From Sphingobium herbicidovorans (GTDB lineage Bacteria; Pseudomonadota; Alphaproteobacteria; Sphingomonadales; Sphingomonadaceae), in NCBI RefSeq assembly GCF_002080435.1, contig NZ_CP020538.1, forward strand, positions 992,001-1,056,000: 64,000 nucleotides of DNA, given 5' to 3'. Positions 27,404 through 36,660 of the stretch are shown one piece after another. Every line of letters starts with the position of its first letter. The first letter of the stretch is position 1. The position numbers and the translations under genes were made by a program. The notes under the pieces were generated by a model. That model ran no database searches and was not told the DNA's origin. It saw nothing but the letters and a program-made list of their open reading frames with translations.

Positions 27404-28338
27404 GCGCGCCGACGCCCAAGACCATCCTGCTCGTTTCCGGCCTCTCCGGGGCTGGCAAGACGACGGCGCTCAAGACGCTGGAGGATATGGGCTGGGAGGT
27501 CGTGGACAACTTGCCCCTCCTGCTCCTCGAACGCCTGCTCGACACGCCGGTCCCCGCGGGCCACGAGGATATAGACGACCGCCCGCTGGCGCTGGGCATC
27601 GACGCACGCACGCGCGGTTTCGACGCGCAGGCGATCGTCCGGCGGATCAAGGCGCTGCGCAGCCGCCAGGGCCATGACATCGAAACGCTGTTCCTCGATT
27701 GTTCGGACATGGAGCTGGAGCGCCGCTTCGCCGAAACCCGCCGCCGCCATCCGCTTGCATCGGATCGCCCCGCCGCGCACGGGCTTGCGCGCGAACGCGA
27801 ACTCACCGATCCGCTGCGCCGCTGGGCGACCCATATCATCGACACGACCAGCCTCTCCAGCAACGGCTTGCAGCAGGAAATCCGCAACCGCTTCTCCCGC
27901 GACGGCCTGTCGGCTCCGGTACTGACGATATTGTCCTTCGGCTTTTCGCGCGGCGTGCCGCTCAATGCCGACCTCGTCTTCGACATGCGCTTCCTGCGCA
28001 ATCCACACTGGGAACCCGACTTGCGGCCAAAGACCGGACTCGACCCGGACGTTGCCGCCTATATTACCGAAGATCCCGCTTATGAGGAAACGCTGCGCCG
28101 CATGGAGGAATTGCTGGCGCTGCTGCTGCCGCGCTACGCGGAAAGCGGGAAAAGTTATGTCACTGTCGCCTTCGGCTGCACAGGGGGACGCCATAGGTCG
28201 GTCCATGTTGCAGAACGCGTAGCCAAATACTTGCAAGATGCGGGCTTTTCGCCCACGGTCTCGCACCGCAATATGGAATCAGCGCCGCAGGACAGCCTGG
28301 AGAAGCGCGAACCGGGAGGCCCGAAAGCACAATCATGA
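27400..28338 (+). CDS. rapZ: RNase adapter RapZ / nucleotide-binding UPF0042 protein
   Basis: Two-domain GTP/ATP-binding protein. In enterobacteria it guides RNase E to the GlmZ RNA and so controls glucosamine-6-phosphate synthase; the alphaproteobacterial role is less clear. The Walker A GLSGAGKT is at 14-21, with WEVVDNLP just after. The C-terminal domain includes LTILSFGFSRGVP, DMRFLRNPHW, LKP-type GLDPDV and the signature AFGCTGGRHRSV. The start is GTG 27400, overlapping the hprK stop. The basic C-terminal tail is longer than usual, ending rich in Lys, Pro and Gly. Confidence 0.93.
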   Translation: MSAPTPKTILLVSGLSGAGKTTALKTLEDMGWEVVDNLPLLLLERLLDTPVPAGHEDIDDRPLALGIDARTRGFDAQAIVRRIKALRSRQGHDIETLFLDCSDMELERRFAETRRRHPLASDRPAAHGLARERELTDPLRRWATHIIDTTSLSSNGLQQEIRNRFSRDGLSAPVLTILSFGFSRGVPLNADLVFDMRFLRNPHWEPDLRPKTGLDPDVAAYITEDPAYEETLRRMEELLALLLPRYAESGKSYVTVAFGCTGGRHRSVHVAERVAKYLQDAGFSPTVSHRNMESAPQDSLEKREPGGPKAQS

Positions 28339-28360
28339 AACAATTTGGGCCGGTAATTAG

Positions 28361-28765
28361 ATGATTGGACTGGTACTCGTCACCCATGGTTCGCTGGCGA
28401 CGGAATTCGTCGTGGCGATGGAGCATGTTGTCGGTCCGCAGCAGCAGATCGAAACCATCTGCATCGGCCCGGAAGACGACATGGAAGTGCGGCGCGCCGA
28501 CATTGCCGCCGCGGTGGCCCGCGTGAATGACGGATCGGGCGTCATCCTGCTGACCGACCTGTTCGGCGGCACCCCGTCCAACCTCGCCATCTCCCTGCTG
28601 AAGGCGGGCGAGATCGAAGTGATCGCGGGCATCAACCTCCCCATGCTGATCCGCCTGGAAAGCGCGCGCAAGGTCATGGACGTGCGCCAGGCCGTCGCCG
28701 CCGCGCGCGAAGCCGGGCAAAAATATATCAGCGTGGCATCTGAACTATTGGGTAGCACTACATGA
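28361..28765 (+). CDS. PTS EIIA component, mannose family
   Basis: Accepts phosphate from HPr on H9 (LVTHGS). The 134-residue domain shows the Man-family EIIA fold signatures VLLTDLFGGTPSN-type (here ILLTDLFGGTPSN) and GINLPMLIRLE. No EIIB, EIIC or EIID genes follow, so it is a regulatory phosphate acceptor rather than part of a sugar importer, as in other alphaproteobacteria where it can affect ChvGI-type signalling. The ATG of HPr overlaps its stop by 4 bases. Confidence 0.94.
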   Translation: MIGLVLVTHGSLATEFVVAMEHVVGPQQQIETICIGPEDDMEVRRADIAAAVARVNDGSGVILLTDLFGGTPSNLAISLLKAGEIEVIAGINLPMLIRLESARKVMDVRQAVAAAREAGQKYISVASELLGSTT

Positions 28766-29034
28766 GCGAATTGAGTCAGGAAGTCCGCATCAGCAACAAA
28801 CGCGGACTTCACGCGCGCGCCAGCGCCAAATTCGTGACGCTGGCCAGCGGACTGCCTGCCCAGATAACCGTGCGCAAGGACGGCAGCGAAGTGACCGGCA
28901 CATCGATCATGGGCCTGATGATGCTGGGCGCGGCGATGGGCGATTCCATCGTCATCAGCGCCACGGGGCCGCAGGCAGCGGATGCGCTGGGCAAGCTGGT
29001 GACGCTGGTCGAGGACAAGTTTGGCGAGGAATAA
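28762..29034 (+). CDS. ptsH: Phosphocarrier protein HPr
   Basis: The phosphate carrier between PtsP (enzyme I-Ntr, encoded at 4.7-7.0 kb) and EIIA. The 90-residue protein has the active-site His at H17 in GLHARAS, and the HPr kinase target site region at S48 (TSIMGLMML). It is last in the chvI-chvG-hprK-rapZ-EIIA-HPr run. H17 phosphorylation would pass phosphate to EIIA; S48 phosphorylation by HprK would block that. Confidence 0.96.
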   Translation: MSELSQEVRISNKRGLHARASAKFVTLASGLPAQITVRKDGSEVTGTSIMGLMMLGAAMGDSIVISATGPQAADALGKLVTLVEDKFGEE

Positions 29035-29145
29035 GGGATGCCGGGTCCGACAAAGCCATAACAAGCGGCCCCGAACGATTTTCGCACGATAAAAACAGAG
29101 TCGCACGACGTAGAGCGCTGCGTCACCAATTCAGGTGCCCTGGCA

Positions 29146-30141
29146 ATGATCGATTCCAAATTGGTGGACGAACCGGCGCGCATGGCCGCGCTTGAACGCT
29201 ATGACATCCTGAACACGCCCCGCGAACCGTCGTTCGACCGCATCACCGACCTGGTTCGCAGCATATTGGGCGTGCCCATTTCAACGGTCTCGCTGGTGGA
29301 TGCCGACCGGCAATGGTTCAAGGCGGCCTCGGGCCTTGCCGTTGGGGAAACGCCGCGCGACGTCGCCTTTTGCAACCATACCATCCGCGATCGACAGCCC
29401 ATGGTCGTGACCGATGCCCAACAGGACGCGCGTTTCCGCGACAATCCCCTGGTCAGGGGCGATCCCAATATCCGCAGTTATGCCGGCATTCCGCTGGAGA
29501 CGCCCGACGGCTATAATATCGGCTCGCTCTGCGCGATCGACACGGTCCCGCGTCAGTTCGATCCCAGCCAGATCGCCATCCTTCGCAATCTGGCGGCGCT
29601 GGTGGTCGAGCAACTGGAACTCCGCCGCATTGCGGAGCGCGATCATCTGACCGGCGCTCTCACCCGGCGCGCCTTCCTGAACGAGATGAACCGCGCCATC
29701 GGCCTGTTCCAGCGCCACCAGCGGCCCGCCAGCCTGTTGCTGCTCGACATCGACCATTTCAAGCGGATCAACGACAGCTATGGTCACCCCGCTGGCGATC
29801 AGGTGATCCGCGGCATTGCCGGGCTTTGCACGAGCTTGCAGCGGCCCAGCGACTCGTTTGGCCGGCTGGGCGGAGAGGAGTTCGGCATCCTGCTGCCCGA
29901 AACGGGTGAGGAAGATGCGGCCAGGGCGGCGCAACGCTTCTGCGAAGCCATCGCCGCGACCGAAATCCCCGGTTCGCCCCCACTGCGCGTCACGGCGAGC
30001 TTCGGCGTAGCGGAACTGCGCCACGCCTGGCCGACCAGCGACAGCTGGCTGGCTGCGGCTGACATGGCGCTCTATGAGGCGAAGCGCTCGGGCCGCAACC
30101 GCGTCTCCATCGCCCGGCATAAGGCCCATAGCGCGACCTGA
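29146..30141 (+). CDS. GAF-domain diguanylate cyclase
   Basis: Makes cyclic di-GMP from two GTP. The 331-residue soluble protein has an N-terminal GAF domain (about 25-160) and a C-terminal GGDEF domain (about 170-325). The active-site motif is GGEEF (242-246), and the product-inhibition site RxxD (R233-D236) lies five residues upstream, so feedback control is likely retained. Metal-binding DIDHFKRIND is present. No transmembrane segment or EAL domain. It follows ptsH after a gap of 111 bases, so it may have its own promoter. Confidence 0.94.
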   Translation: MIDSKLVDEPARMAALERYDILNTPREPSFDRITDLVRSILGVPISTVSLVDADRQWFKAASGLAVGETPRDVAFCNHTIRDRQPMVVTDAQQDARFRDNPLVRGDPNIRSYAGIPLETPDGYNIGSLCAIDTVPRQFDPSQIAILRNLAALVVEQLELRRIAERDHLTGALTRRAFLNEMNRAIGLFQRHQRPASLLLLDIDHFKRINDSYGHPAGDQVIRGIAGLCTSLQRPSDSFGRLGGEEFGILLPETGEEDAARAAQRFCEAIAATEIPGSPPLRVTASFGVAELRHAWPTSDSWLAAADMALYEAKRSGRNRVSIARHKAHSAT

Positions 30142-30219
30142 CGCGCCCTCTACCCTTTTGCGCGATCCCCCTATAGAGAGGCCGCTTCGGCGGACTTCCA
30201 AAAGGCTCAAGACAGGATC

Positions 30220-31017
30220 GTGGCACGCGAAATCACCGGATTCTCCAACCCGCTGGTGAAGCGTGTGCGGTCCTTGCGCGAAAAGAAATTCCGCAAGGCT
30301 GAAGGACTGTTCCTTGCCGAAGGGCTACGCATCCTAACCGAAGCGCGCGAGGAAGGCGTGCTGCCGGAAATGCTGTTCCATGCAGGATCGACGCACCCGC
30401 TGGCCACAGACCTGATCGCGGCCATGGAGGCGGCGGGCGGCGACGTCATCGAAACCACGCCCGACATCCTGTCCAAGATCAGCGGCAAGGATAATGCGCA
30501 GGCCGTCGTCGGCGTCTATCGCGACCGGCTGACCCCGCTGACGAAGCTGGACCGCGGCAAGGCGGATATCTGGATCGTCGCCCAGTCGCTGCGCGATCCC
30601 GGCAATCTCGGCACCATCCTGCGCACGGGCGACGCGGTCGGCGCAGGCGGCCTCATCCTGATCGACGATTGCGTCGATCCCTTTTCGGTAGAATCCGTGC
30701 GCGCCAGCATGGGCGCGCTCTTTACCCAGTCCATCACCCAGGCGCGCTGGGGCGAATTCATGCACTGGCTGCGTCAGGGTCCGGGCGAACTGATCGGCAC
30801 GAGCCTCAATGCCACCCAGGATTATCAGGAGCCGCGCTACCAAAGCCCCAGCTTCCTGCTTGTCGGCAATGAAGCGCAGGGCCTGCCCGAATCCTATGAA
30901 GCGGAATGCGACCTGCTGGTCAAAATGCCGATGCTGGGCAAGGCGGACAGCCTGAACGCCGCCGTGGCCTGCGCGGTGATGGCCTATGAATTACTGAACC
31001 AGAAAAGAAAGTCGTAG
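30220..31017 (+). CDS. SpoU/TrmH-type RNA 2'-O-ribose methyltransferase
   Basis: Trefoil-knot SAM-dependent methyltransferase of 265 residues. The N-terminal SpoU substrate-binding domain (EKKFRKAEGLFLAEGLRIL) precedes the catalytic domain (about 108-265). Motif 1 is SLRDPGNLGTILRTGDAVGA, motif 2 is LLVGNEAQGLP, and motif 3 is MPMLGKADSLNAAVACAVMAYE. The target could be rRNA or tRNA. The start is GTG 30220, preceded by AGGA. The next gene, an MFS transporter, begins only 3 bases after its stop. Confidence 0.93.
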   Translation: MAREITGFSNPLVKRVRSLREKKFRKAEGLFLAEGLRILTEAREEGVLPEMLFHAGSTHPLATDLIAAMEAAGGDVIETTPDILSKISGKDNAQAVVGVYRDRLTPLTKLDRGKADIWIVAQSLRDPGNLGTILRTGDAVGAGGLILIDDCVDPFSVESVRASMGALFTQSITQARWGEFMHWLRQGPGELIGTSLNATQDYQEPRYQSPSFLLVGNEAQGLPESYEAECDLLVKMPMLGKADSLNAAVACAVMAYELLNQKRKS

Positions 31018-31020
31018 AAA

Positions 31021-32319
31021 ATGGCGCGAGGGGGCGTGCAGGCGATGGAAGCGAACGGGATCGATGCGATGCTGCGGCACAAGCGGGTGCTGGCGGCCAG
31101 CCTCATCGGCACGGCGGTCGAATTTTACGACTTCTATATCTACGCCACCGCCGCCAGCCTGGTGTTCGGTCCCCTGTTCTTCCCCGCCTCCTCGCCTTCC
31201 GCGCAGCTCATGGCCGCCTATGGCAGCCTGGCGCTCGCCTTCTTCGCCCGGCCGCTCGGCGCTGCGGTGTTCGGCCATTATGGCGACCGCATCGGTCGGA
31301 AGGCGACGCTGGTCACCTCGCTCATGCTGATGGGCGCATCGACATTGGCTATCGGTTTCCTGCCTACGTACCAGATGATCGGCTGGTGGGCGCCGCTGAT
31401 CCTGTGCATCCTGCGCTTCGGGCAGGGCTTTGGCCTTGGCGGGGAATGGGGCGGGGCGGCGCTGCTCGCCGTCGAAAACGCCCCGCCGGGATGGCGCGCG
31501 CGCTTCGGCATGTTCCCCCAACTGGGCGCGCCGGTCGGCTTCCTCGCGGCCAACGGGCTGTTCCTGATCCTGGGCATGTTCCTCACCGACGAAGACTTTT
31601 TCGCCTGGGGCTGGCGTCTCCCGTTCCTTGGCAGCGCGGTGCTGGTGTTCCTGGGCCTCTGGGTTCGCCTGAAACTCAGCGAGACCCCGGAATTTGCCGC
31701 CGCCCAGGCCGAAGCGCCGCCGCCCGCCCTGCCCCTTGCCACCCTCTTCTCCCACCATCTGGGCGCAGCGATTGCGGGCACCTTCGCGGTCGTCGCCTGC
31801 TTTGCCGTCTATTATATCGCCACCGCCTTCGCGCTCGGATACGGCACCACCACGCTCAACATCGGCCGCGAAACCTTCCTCGCGATCCAGCTCGGCGCGA
31901 TCCTGTTCATGGCGCTCAGCATCATCATCGCGGGCTGGTGGGCGGACAAGACCAGCCCCACCCGCGTTCTGGTGGCGGGCTGCATCGGCACGGTTCTGAT
32001 GGGCGTCATCTTCGGCCCCGCCATGGGCACGGGCCAGTTGCTGCCGATCTTCCTGATACTCAGCCTGGCCCTGTTCCTGATGGGCTTTGTCTACGGGCCG
32101 CTGGGCGCTTATCTGCCGCACCTGTTCCCCGTCCAGCTTCGCTACACCGGCGCGTCATTCTCATTCAATCTGGGCGGGATCCTCGGCGGCGCGCTGGCCC
32201 CCATCGTCGCCACATGGCTGATCCAGGTGCAGGGCGTCGAACTGGTCGGCCTCTACATGTCAGCTGCGGCCGCGATCAGCCTTGGCGGGCTATGGTTCAC
32301 CAGCCGTAATCCCGCCTGA
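31021..32319 (+). CDS. MFS transporter, metabolite:H+ symporter (MHS/ShiA-ProP) type
   Basis: A 432-residue 12-helix inner-membrane transporter. The first-helix motif TAVEFYDFYIY and the loop motif GHYGDRIGRKATL, followed by the GLGGEWGGAALLAVENAP motif, match the metabolite:proton symporter branch, which carries dicarboxylates, shikimate, alpha-ketoglutarate or osmolytes. The substrate cannot be assigned. It follows the RNA methyltransferase closely, and converges with the histidine kinase (5-base gap). Confidence 0.9.
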   Translation: MARGGVQAMEANGIDAMLRHKRVLAASLIGTAVEFYDFYIYATAASLVFGPLFFPASSPSAQLMAAYGSLALAFFARPLGAAVFGHYGDRIGRKATLVTSLMLMGASTLAIGFLPTYQMIGWWAPLILCILRFGQGFGLGGEWGGAALLAVENAPPGWRARFGMFPQLGAPVGFLAANGLFLILGMFLTDEDFFAWGWRLPFLGSAVLVFLGLWVRLKLSETPEFAAAQAEAPPPALPLATLFSHHLGAAIAGTFAVVACFAVYYIATAFALGYGTTTLNIGRETFLAIQLGAILFMALSIIIAGWWADKTSPTRVLVAGCIGTVLMGVIFGPAMGTGQLLPIFLILSLALFLMGFVYGPLGAYLPHLFPVQLRYTGASFSFNLGGILGGALAPIVATWLIQVQGVELVGLYMSAAAAISLGGLWFTSRNPA

Positions 32320-32324
32320 CGGGA

Positions 32325-33671
32325 TCAGGCCGGGATCACCAGACTGGCCTCCAGCCCACCGCCGGTCCGGTTCGCCAGCCGCAGCGCGCCGCCATGCTCC
32401 GCTATGATCGCGCGGACCAGCGCCAGCCCCAGCCCCGCGCCGCCAGTCTCCCGGTTGCGCGACCCTTCCATCCGGGTGAACGGCTCAATCATCTCTTCCA
32501 TGCGGTCATCGGCGATGCCCGGCCCGTCATCGGCGACGACCAGACGGATCGCCCCATCTTCCCGCACCACGGACACATGCGCGCGCTCGCCATAGACGAT
32601 GGCGTTTTCGATCAGGTTGCGCAGCGCCCGGCGGATCTGCTGCGGCCTTACCGAAGCCACCGCGCGGGCGCTTTCCGCCATGTCGACGGCTGATCCCAGT
32701 TCGATAAAGTCCTCGACCACCGCATCGGCCAGCGCGGACAGATCGACCTTCTGCGCGGCTTCCGTGCTGCGTCCCGCCCGCGCCAGCGACAAAATATCCT
32801 CCAGCATCCGGTTCATCTCGTCGATCGTCTCGGACATGCGCGCGCGCTCGCCTTCATCCTCGACCGATTCCGCCCGCACCCGCAGCGACGCGAGCGGCGT
32901 CCGCAGGTCATGGCCGATCGCGCCCAGCATCCTGTCCTTCTCGTCCAGCATCGCGACGATGCGGCTGCGCATCGCGTTGAATGCGGTGGTCAATTCGCGC
33001 ACGTCGCCCGGCCCCCGCTCCTCGACCGCGTCGGCCGAACCGGTGCGGGCGAACTGCTGCGCCGACCGCGTCAACTGCCCCAGCGGCCGCGCCAGTCTCC
33101 GCCCGACCCACAGCAGCGGGGCCAGCACGATCACGTAAAGGATCAGCGTCTGCCAGGCCAGCCAGCCGCCATAGCGCGCCGGGCGATCGCCTATGCGCGA
33201 CTGCGTGACGATCCATTTTCCCTGTTCATATTCCGCCGCCATGACCAGCCGGCGGCTTCGCGGACCGCCGCGCTGATCGCCCATCGCGCGCATGCGCACC
33301 CGTTCCCACCGGCGCAGGGGCGGCGCGCGGTCCTGCTCGAACACCTGCACCGACAGGACCGGCAAGCCGATGTCGGCGAACATCGCTCGCGCCCTTCTCT
33401 CAATCTCCGGCCGCCTGTCGCCGTCCAGCACGGGCATGGCGTCCAAAAAGCGCGCGCGCTGCGGCCGGTTGGCGGCGGGCGGCTCACCCCGGCTGTCCAG
33501 CGCGTCGGCGATGCGATAGACGCCGGGCGCCGTCTGCGCCGTCAGCGTCAGCCGGTTGCGCTCCTGCAACAGCAGCCCGAAATTGATCGCCTGCGCCACG
33601 AACAGCGCGATGGCGACCAGCATGATGATCTGCCCGGCCAGGCCCTGCGGCCAGAATCGGATGCGCTTCAC
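32325..33671 (-). CDS. Sensor histidine kinase, two transmembrane segments
   Basis: An EnvZ-like kinase of about 448 residues. Transmembrane helices lie near 15-33 and 174-190, with a periplasmic sensor domain between them and a HAMP domain after. The phosphoacceptor is H254 in AIGHDLRTPLASLR; the ATPase domain shows NLIENAI, VADDGPGIADD and GGAGLGLALVRAI. The start is a GTG at 33671 that overlaps the response-regulator stop in a GTGA junction. It works with the adjacent regulator (33668-34387). The signal is unknown. Confidence 0.93.
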   Translation of the reverse strand: MKRIRFWPQGLAGQIIMLVAIALFVAQAINFGLLLQERNRLTLTAQTAPGVYRIADALDSRGEPPAANRPQRARFLDAMPVLDGDRRPEIERRARAMFADIGLPVLSVQVFEQDRAPPLRRWERVRMRAMGDQRGGPRSRRLVMAAEYEQGKWIVTQSRIGDRPARYGGWLAWQTLILYVIVLAPLLWVGRRLARPLGQLTRSAQQFARTGSADAVEERGPGDVRELTTAFNAMRSRIVAMLDEKDRMLGAIGHDLRTPLASLRVRAESVEDEGERARMSETIDEMNRMLEDILSLARAGRSTEAAQKVDLSALADAVVEDFIELGSAVDMAESARAVASVRPQQIRRALRNLIENAIVYGERAHVSVVREDGAIRLVVADDGPGIADDRMEEMIEPFTRMEGSRNRETGGAGLGLALVRAIIAEHGGALRLANRTGGGLEASLVIPA

Positions 33672-34387
33672 AGCTTTCTCACATCCGCAGCCAGCGTATA
33701 GCCGCCGCCCCACACGGTCTTGATCAGCGTCGGGGTCTTGGGGTCCGGCTCGATCTTCTTGCGCAGACGGCTGATCTGGTTGTCGATCGCCCGGTCGAAC
33801 GCGTTGGCCTCCCGCCCCTGCGTGATGTCGAGCAACTGGTCGCGGCTCAGCACCTGGTTGGGCCGCGTGGTAAAGGCCAGCATCAGATTATATTCGGCGG
33901 TCGACAGCGGCAGGACGACGCCTTCCTGATCCACCAGCACGCGCTCATGCGTCTTTAGCAACCACCCCGCAAAGGCGTAGGTCGCGCCATCGGGCGCGGT
34001 CACGCGCTGGCCGCCAGTGGCGACGCGGCGGAAAATCATCTTGATCCGCGCCACCAGCTCGCGCGGTGAAAAGGGCTTCAGCACATAATCGTCCGCGCCC
34101 ATTTCAAGGCCCACGATCCGGTCCGTCTCCTCGGACTTCGCCGTCAGCAGGATGACGGGAATTTCGCCCGTCTCGCGAATATGGCGGCACAGCGACAGCC
34201 CGTCCTCGCCCGGCATCATGATGTCCAGGATGACGAGGTCGATCGCGCTGGCGTTCAGGCGCAGCCGCGCTTCCGCCGCGCTTTCCACGGCGGTCACGCG
34301 AAAGCCGTTGCGCGACAGATATTGCGCCAACGGCTCGCGGATCGAACGCTCGTCATCGACGAGCAGCAGATGGGGTTTTTCGCTCAT
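33668..34387 (-). CDS. OmpR-family response regulator
   Basis: A 239-residue response regulator with receiver D55 (LVILDIMMPGEDG), acidic pocket D11-D12, LLTAKSEE, and the KPFSPREL lysine. The OmpR winged-helix domain (about 135-235) has DRAIDNQISRLRKKIE and GGGYTLA. Its stop overlaps the sensor kinase start. The next minus-strand gene is an EF-hand protein located upstream; its possible link to this system is untested. Confidence 0.94.
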   Translation of the reverse strand: MSEKPHLLLVDDERSIREPLAQYLSRNGFRVTAVESAAEARLRLNASAIDLVILDIMMPGEDGLSLCRHIRETGEIPVILLTAKSEETDRIVGLEMGADDYVLKPFSPRELVARIKMIFRRVATGGQRVTAPDGATYAFAGWLLKTHERVLVDQEGVVLPLSTAEYNLMLAFTTRPNQVLSRDQLLDITQGREANAFDRAIDNQISRLRKKIEPDPKTPTLIKTVWGGGYTLAADVRKL

Positions 34388-34455
34388 GGGGGATATCTGT
34401 CACGACTGTCATCGGCTTGGAAGGGTGGAGGACGCCCCCCACCCCGCCTTGCCCG

Positions 34456-35091
34456 TTATTTCGTCGGCGCGGCGTCCATGCCGCGACGCTGCTGCCACGC
34501 ATCGCGCCGAGCCTGCTGCGCCGCCTTCATTTCCTCGGCGGTTACAGAGCCGTCCTTGTTGGCGTCGGCCTTGTCGAACATGGCCATCGGCCGGGCCATG
34601 AATTCTGCGCGGGTCAGCACGCCATCCTTCGCGGCCTCGCCCTTCATCCCGCCACGGCCGAACATCATGCCGCCGCCAAAGCCATGATGACCGCCCCGGC
34701 CAAAGCGCTTGCCATGGCCTTCCCCGCCACGGCGGTCGGACCGCGCCTGATGAGCGGCGTCGAACTCAGCCTTGCTGATCTGGCCGTTCTTGTCGCTGTC
34801 CATCGCGGTGAAGCGCTGGTCCATCCGCGCCTTGCGGGTGATCTCGCGATCTTCCTTCGTCAGCTTGCCGTCGCGATTGGCGTCCATCTTCGTGAAACGC
34901 GCATCAAGGGCGGCAGTGAACTCCGCCTTGCTGACCTGGCCGTCCTTGTTGGCGTCGGCCATCGCGATCATGCCGCCGTGGCGGCCTTTGTGGGCACCAT
35001 CGCCGGGCTGCGCCAGCGCCAGATGCGACACCGCCAGTCCGCCGACGACAAGCGAGCCGACCGCGACCGTGCCAAAAAATTTGCGGATCAT
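34456..35091 (-). CDS. Secreted EF-hand calcium-binding protein
   Basis: A predicted periplasmic protein of 211 residues with a Sec signal peptide (MIRKFFGTVAVGSLVVGGLA, then ALAQ). Up to five EF-hand loops are visible: DANKDGQVSKAEF, DANRDGKLTKEDR, DSDKNGQISKAEF, AAKDGVLTRAEF (first Asp lost) and DANKDGSVTAEEM. A Gly/His-rich stretch (RFGRGGHHGFGGGMMFGRGG) lies between the third and fourth. ATG 35091 follows AAGGAAG. Function unknown; calcium binding or metal buffering is inferred. Confidence 0.88.
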   Translation of the reverse strand: MIRKFFGTVAVGSLVVGGLAVSHLALAQPGDGAHKGRHGGMIAMADANKDGQVSKAEFTAALDARFTKMDANRDGKLTKEDREITRKARMDQRFTAMDSDKNGQISKAEFDAAHQARSDRRGGEGHGKRFGRGGHHGFGGGMMFGRGGMKGEAAKDGVLTRAEFMARPMAMFDKADANKDGSVTAEEMKAAQQARRDAWQQRRGMDAAPTK

Positions 35092-35242
35092 TTGATCTTC
35101 CTTCCAAAAGGTGACGAACGGCCATCGCCGCTCCTGCAACCCTTATGGGGAAGACTTGTCCCGCAACCTTGTCATGTCACGGCCTAAATTGTCGTAATTT
35201 GTAACGGGGCGGCACATGCGCCGCACCACCCCGCCCTTGCGG

Positions 35243-36460
35243 TCAGGCGTCCCGCCGGCCCAGCAGCCGCAACCGCAGCGCGTTCAGCTTGATGAACCCG
35301 GCCGCATCGCGCTGGTCATAGGCGCCCGCATCATCCTCGAACGTCACGACCTTTTCGCTGTAGAGCGAATAAGGCGACTTGCGGCCAACGACATAAACGC
35401 CGCCCTTGTACAGCTTCAGCCGGACAGTGCCCGTCACCTTTTCCTGGCTATGGTCGATCGCCGCCTGCAACATCTCGCGCTCAGGGCTGAACCAGAAGCC
35501 GTTATAGATCAGCTCGGCATATTTGGGGGCAAGTTCATCCTTCAGATGCGCCGCGCCGCGATCCAGCGTCAGTTGCTCAATCCCGCGATGCGCCAGATGA
35601 TAGATGGCGCCGCCCGGCGTTTCATACATGCCGCGCGACTTCATGCCGACGAAGCGGTTTTCGACCAGGTCGAGGCGGCCGATGCCATGCTTGCGGCCAT
35701 ATTCGTTCAGCGTTTCCAGCAGCGTCGCCGGGCTCATGCCCACGCCGTTGATCGCGACGCCGTCGCCACGCTCGAAATCGACCGTGATATATTCGGGCGC
35801 GTCCGGCGCATCCTCCGGGTTGACGGTGCGCGAATAGACATAGTCGGGCACTTCTTCCCACGGATCTTCCAGCACCTTGCCCTCGGAAGAGGTGTGCAGC
35901 ATGTTCGCGTCGGTCGAAAACGGGCTTTCGCCGCGCTTGTCCCGCGGGATCGGGATCTGGTGCTGCTCGGCAAATTCGATCAGGCGGGTGCGGCTGGTCA
36001 AGTCCCACTCACGCCACGGCGCGATCACCTTGATGTCGGGCGACAGGGCGTAATAGCCCAGTTCGAAACGCACCTGGTCATTGCCCTTGCCCGTCGCGCC
36101 ATGGCTGACGGCGTCCGCGCCCACCTGCCGCGCGATTTCGATCTGCCGCTTGGCGATCAACGGCCGCGCAATCGACGTGCCCAGCAGATACAGCCCCTCA
36201 TACAGCGCATTGCTGCGCATCATCGGGAACACATAATCCTTGACGAATTCCTCGCGCAGATCGTCGATGAAGATATGCTCGTCGCGCACGCCCATCAGCT
36301 TGGCCTTCTGCCGCGCCGGCTCCAGCTCTTCGCCCTGCCCCAGATCGGCAGTAAAGGTCACCACCTCGCAATTATAGGTCTGCTGCAACCATTTCAGGAT
36401 CACGCTGGTGTCCAGCCCTCCCGAGAAGGCAAGGACAATGCGATTGATCTTATCGGACAT
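35243..36460 (-). CDS. argG: Argininosuccinate synthase
   Basis: Joins citrulline and aspartate in arginine synthesis. The 405-residue enzyme shows the ATP motif AFSGGLDTS, the GQGEELEPA region, the citrulline-binding [14 protein letters not shown] and the [15 protein letters not shown] signature. The start is set at 36460 ([15 protein letters not shown]); the AAGGAAGG upstream is somewhat distant (about 11 bases). It stands alone on the minus strand. Confidence 0.97.
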   Translation of the reverse strand: MSDKINRIVLAFSGGLDTSVILKWLQQTYNCEVVTFTADLGQGEELEPARQKAKLMGVRDEHIFIDDLREEFVKDYVFPMMRSNALYEGLYLLGTSIARPLIAKRQIEIARQVGADAVSHGATGKGNDQVRFELGYYALSPDIKVIAPWREWDLTSRTRLIEFAEQHQIPIPRDKRGESPFSTDANMLHTSSEGKVLEDPWEEVPDYVYSRTVNPEDAPDAPEYITVDFERGDGVAINGVGMSPATLLETLNEYGRKHGIGRLDLVENRFVGMKSRGMYETPGGAIYHLAHRGIEQLTLDRGAAHLKDELAPKYAELIYNGFWFSPEREMLQAAIDHSQEKVTGTVRLKLYKGGVYVVGRKSPYSLYSEKVVTFEDDAGAYDQRDAAGFIKLNALRLRLLGRRDA

Positions 36461-36569
36461 GGATGGAGCGACCTTCCTTAAACTGGCCTTCAAACTGGCG
36501 CAAAAATCACCCGCGCGCCGGTATCAGGCGTGGCGCTCAAGTGCAACCGAGTCGGCACGATGGGCATGC

Positions 36570-36602
36570 AAAAGGGGAGTGACGGCAACTGCCGCCACTC
36601 CC
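36570..36602 (-). terminator. Rho-independent terminator
   Basis: On the minus strand GGGAGTG and CACTCCC pair around an inner CGGC/GCCG stem with an AGTT-type loop, followed by CTTTTGC. It follows the stop of the Ala/Pro-rich protein gene at 36661. Confidence 0.7.
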
Positions 36603-36660
36603 TCTATGCGGGTAGCTGAAAAACTCCCGGCCAAAGGCCCGCCTCTTTTAGGCGATGGGC

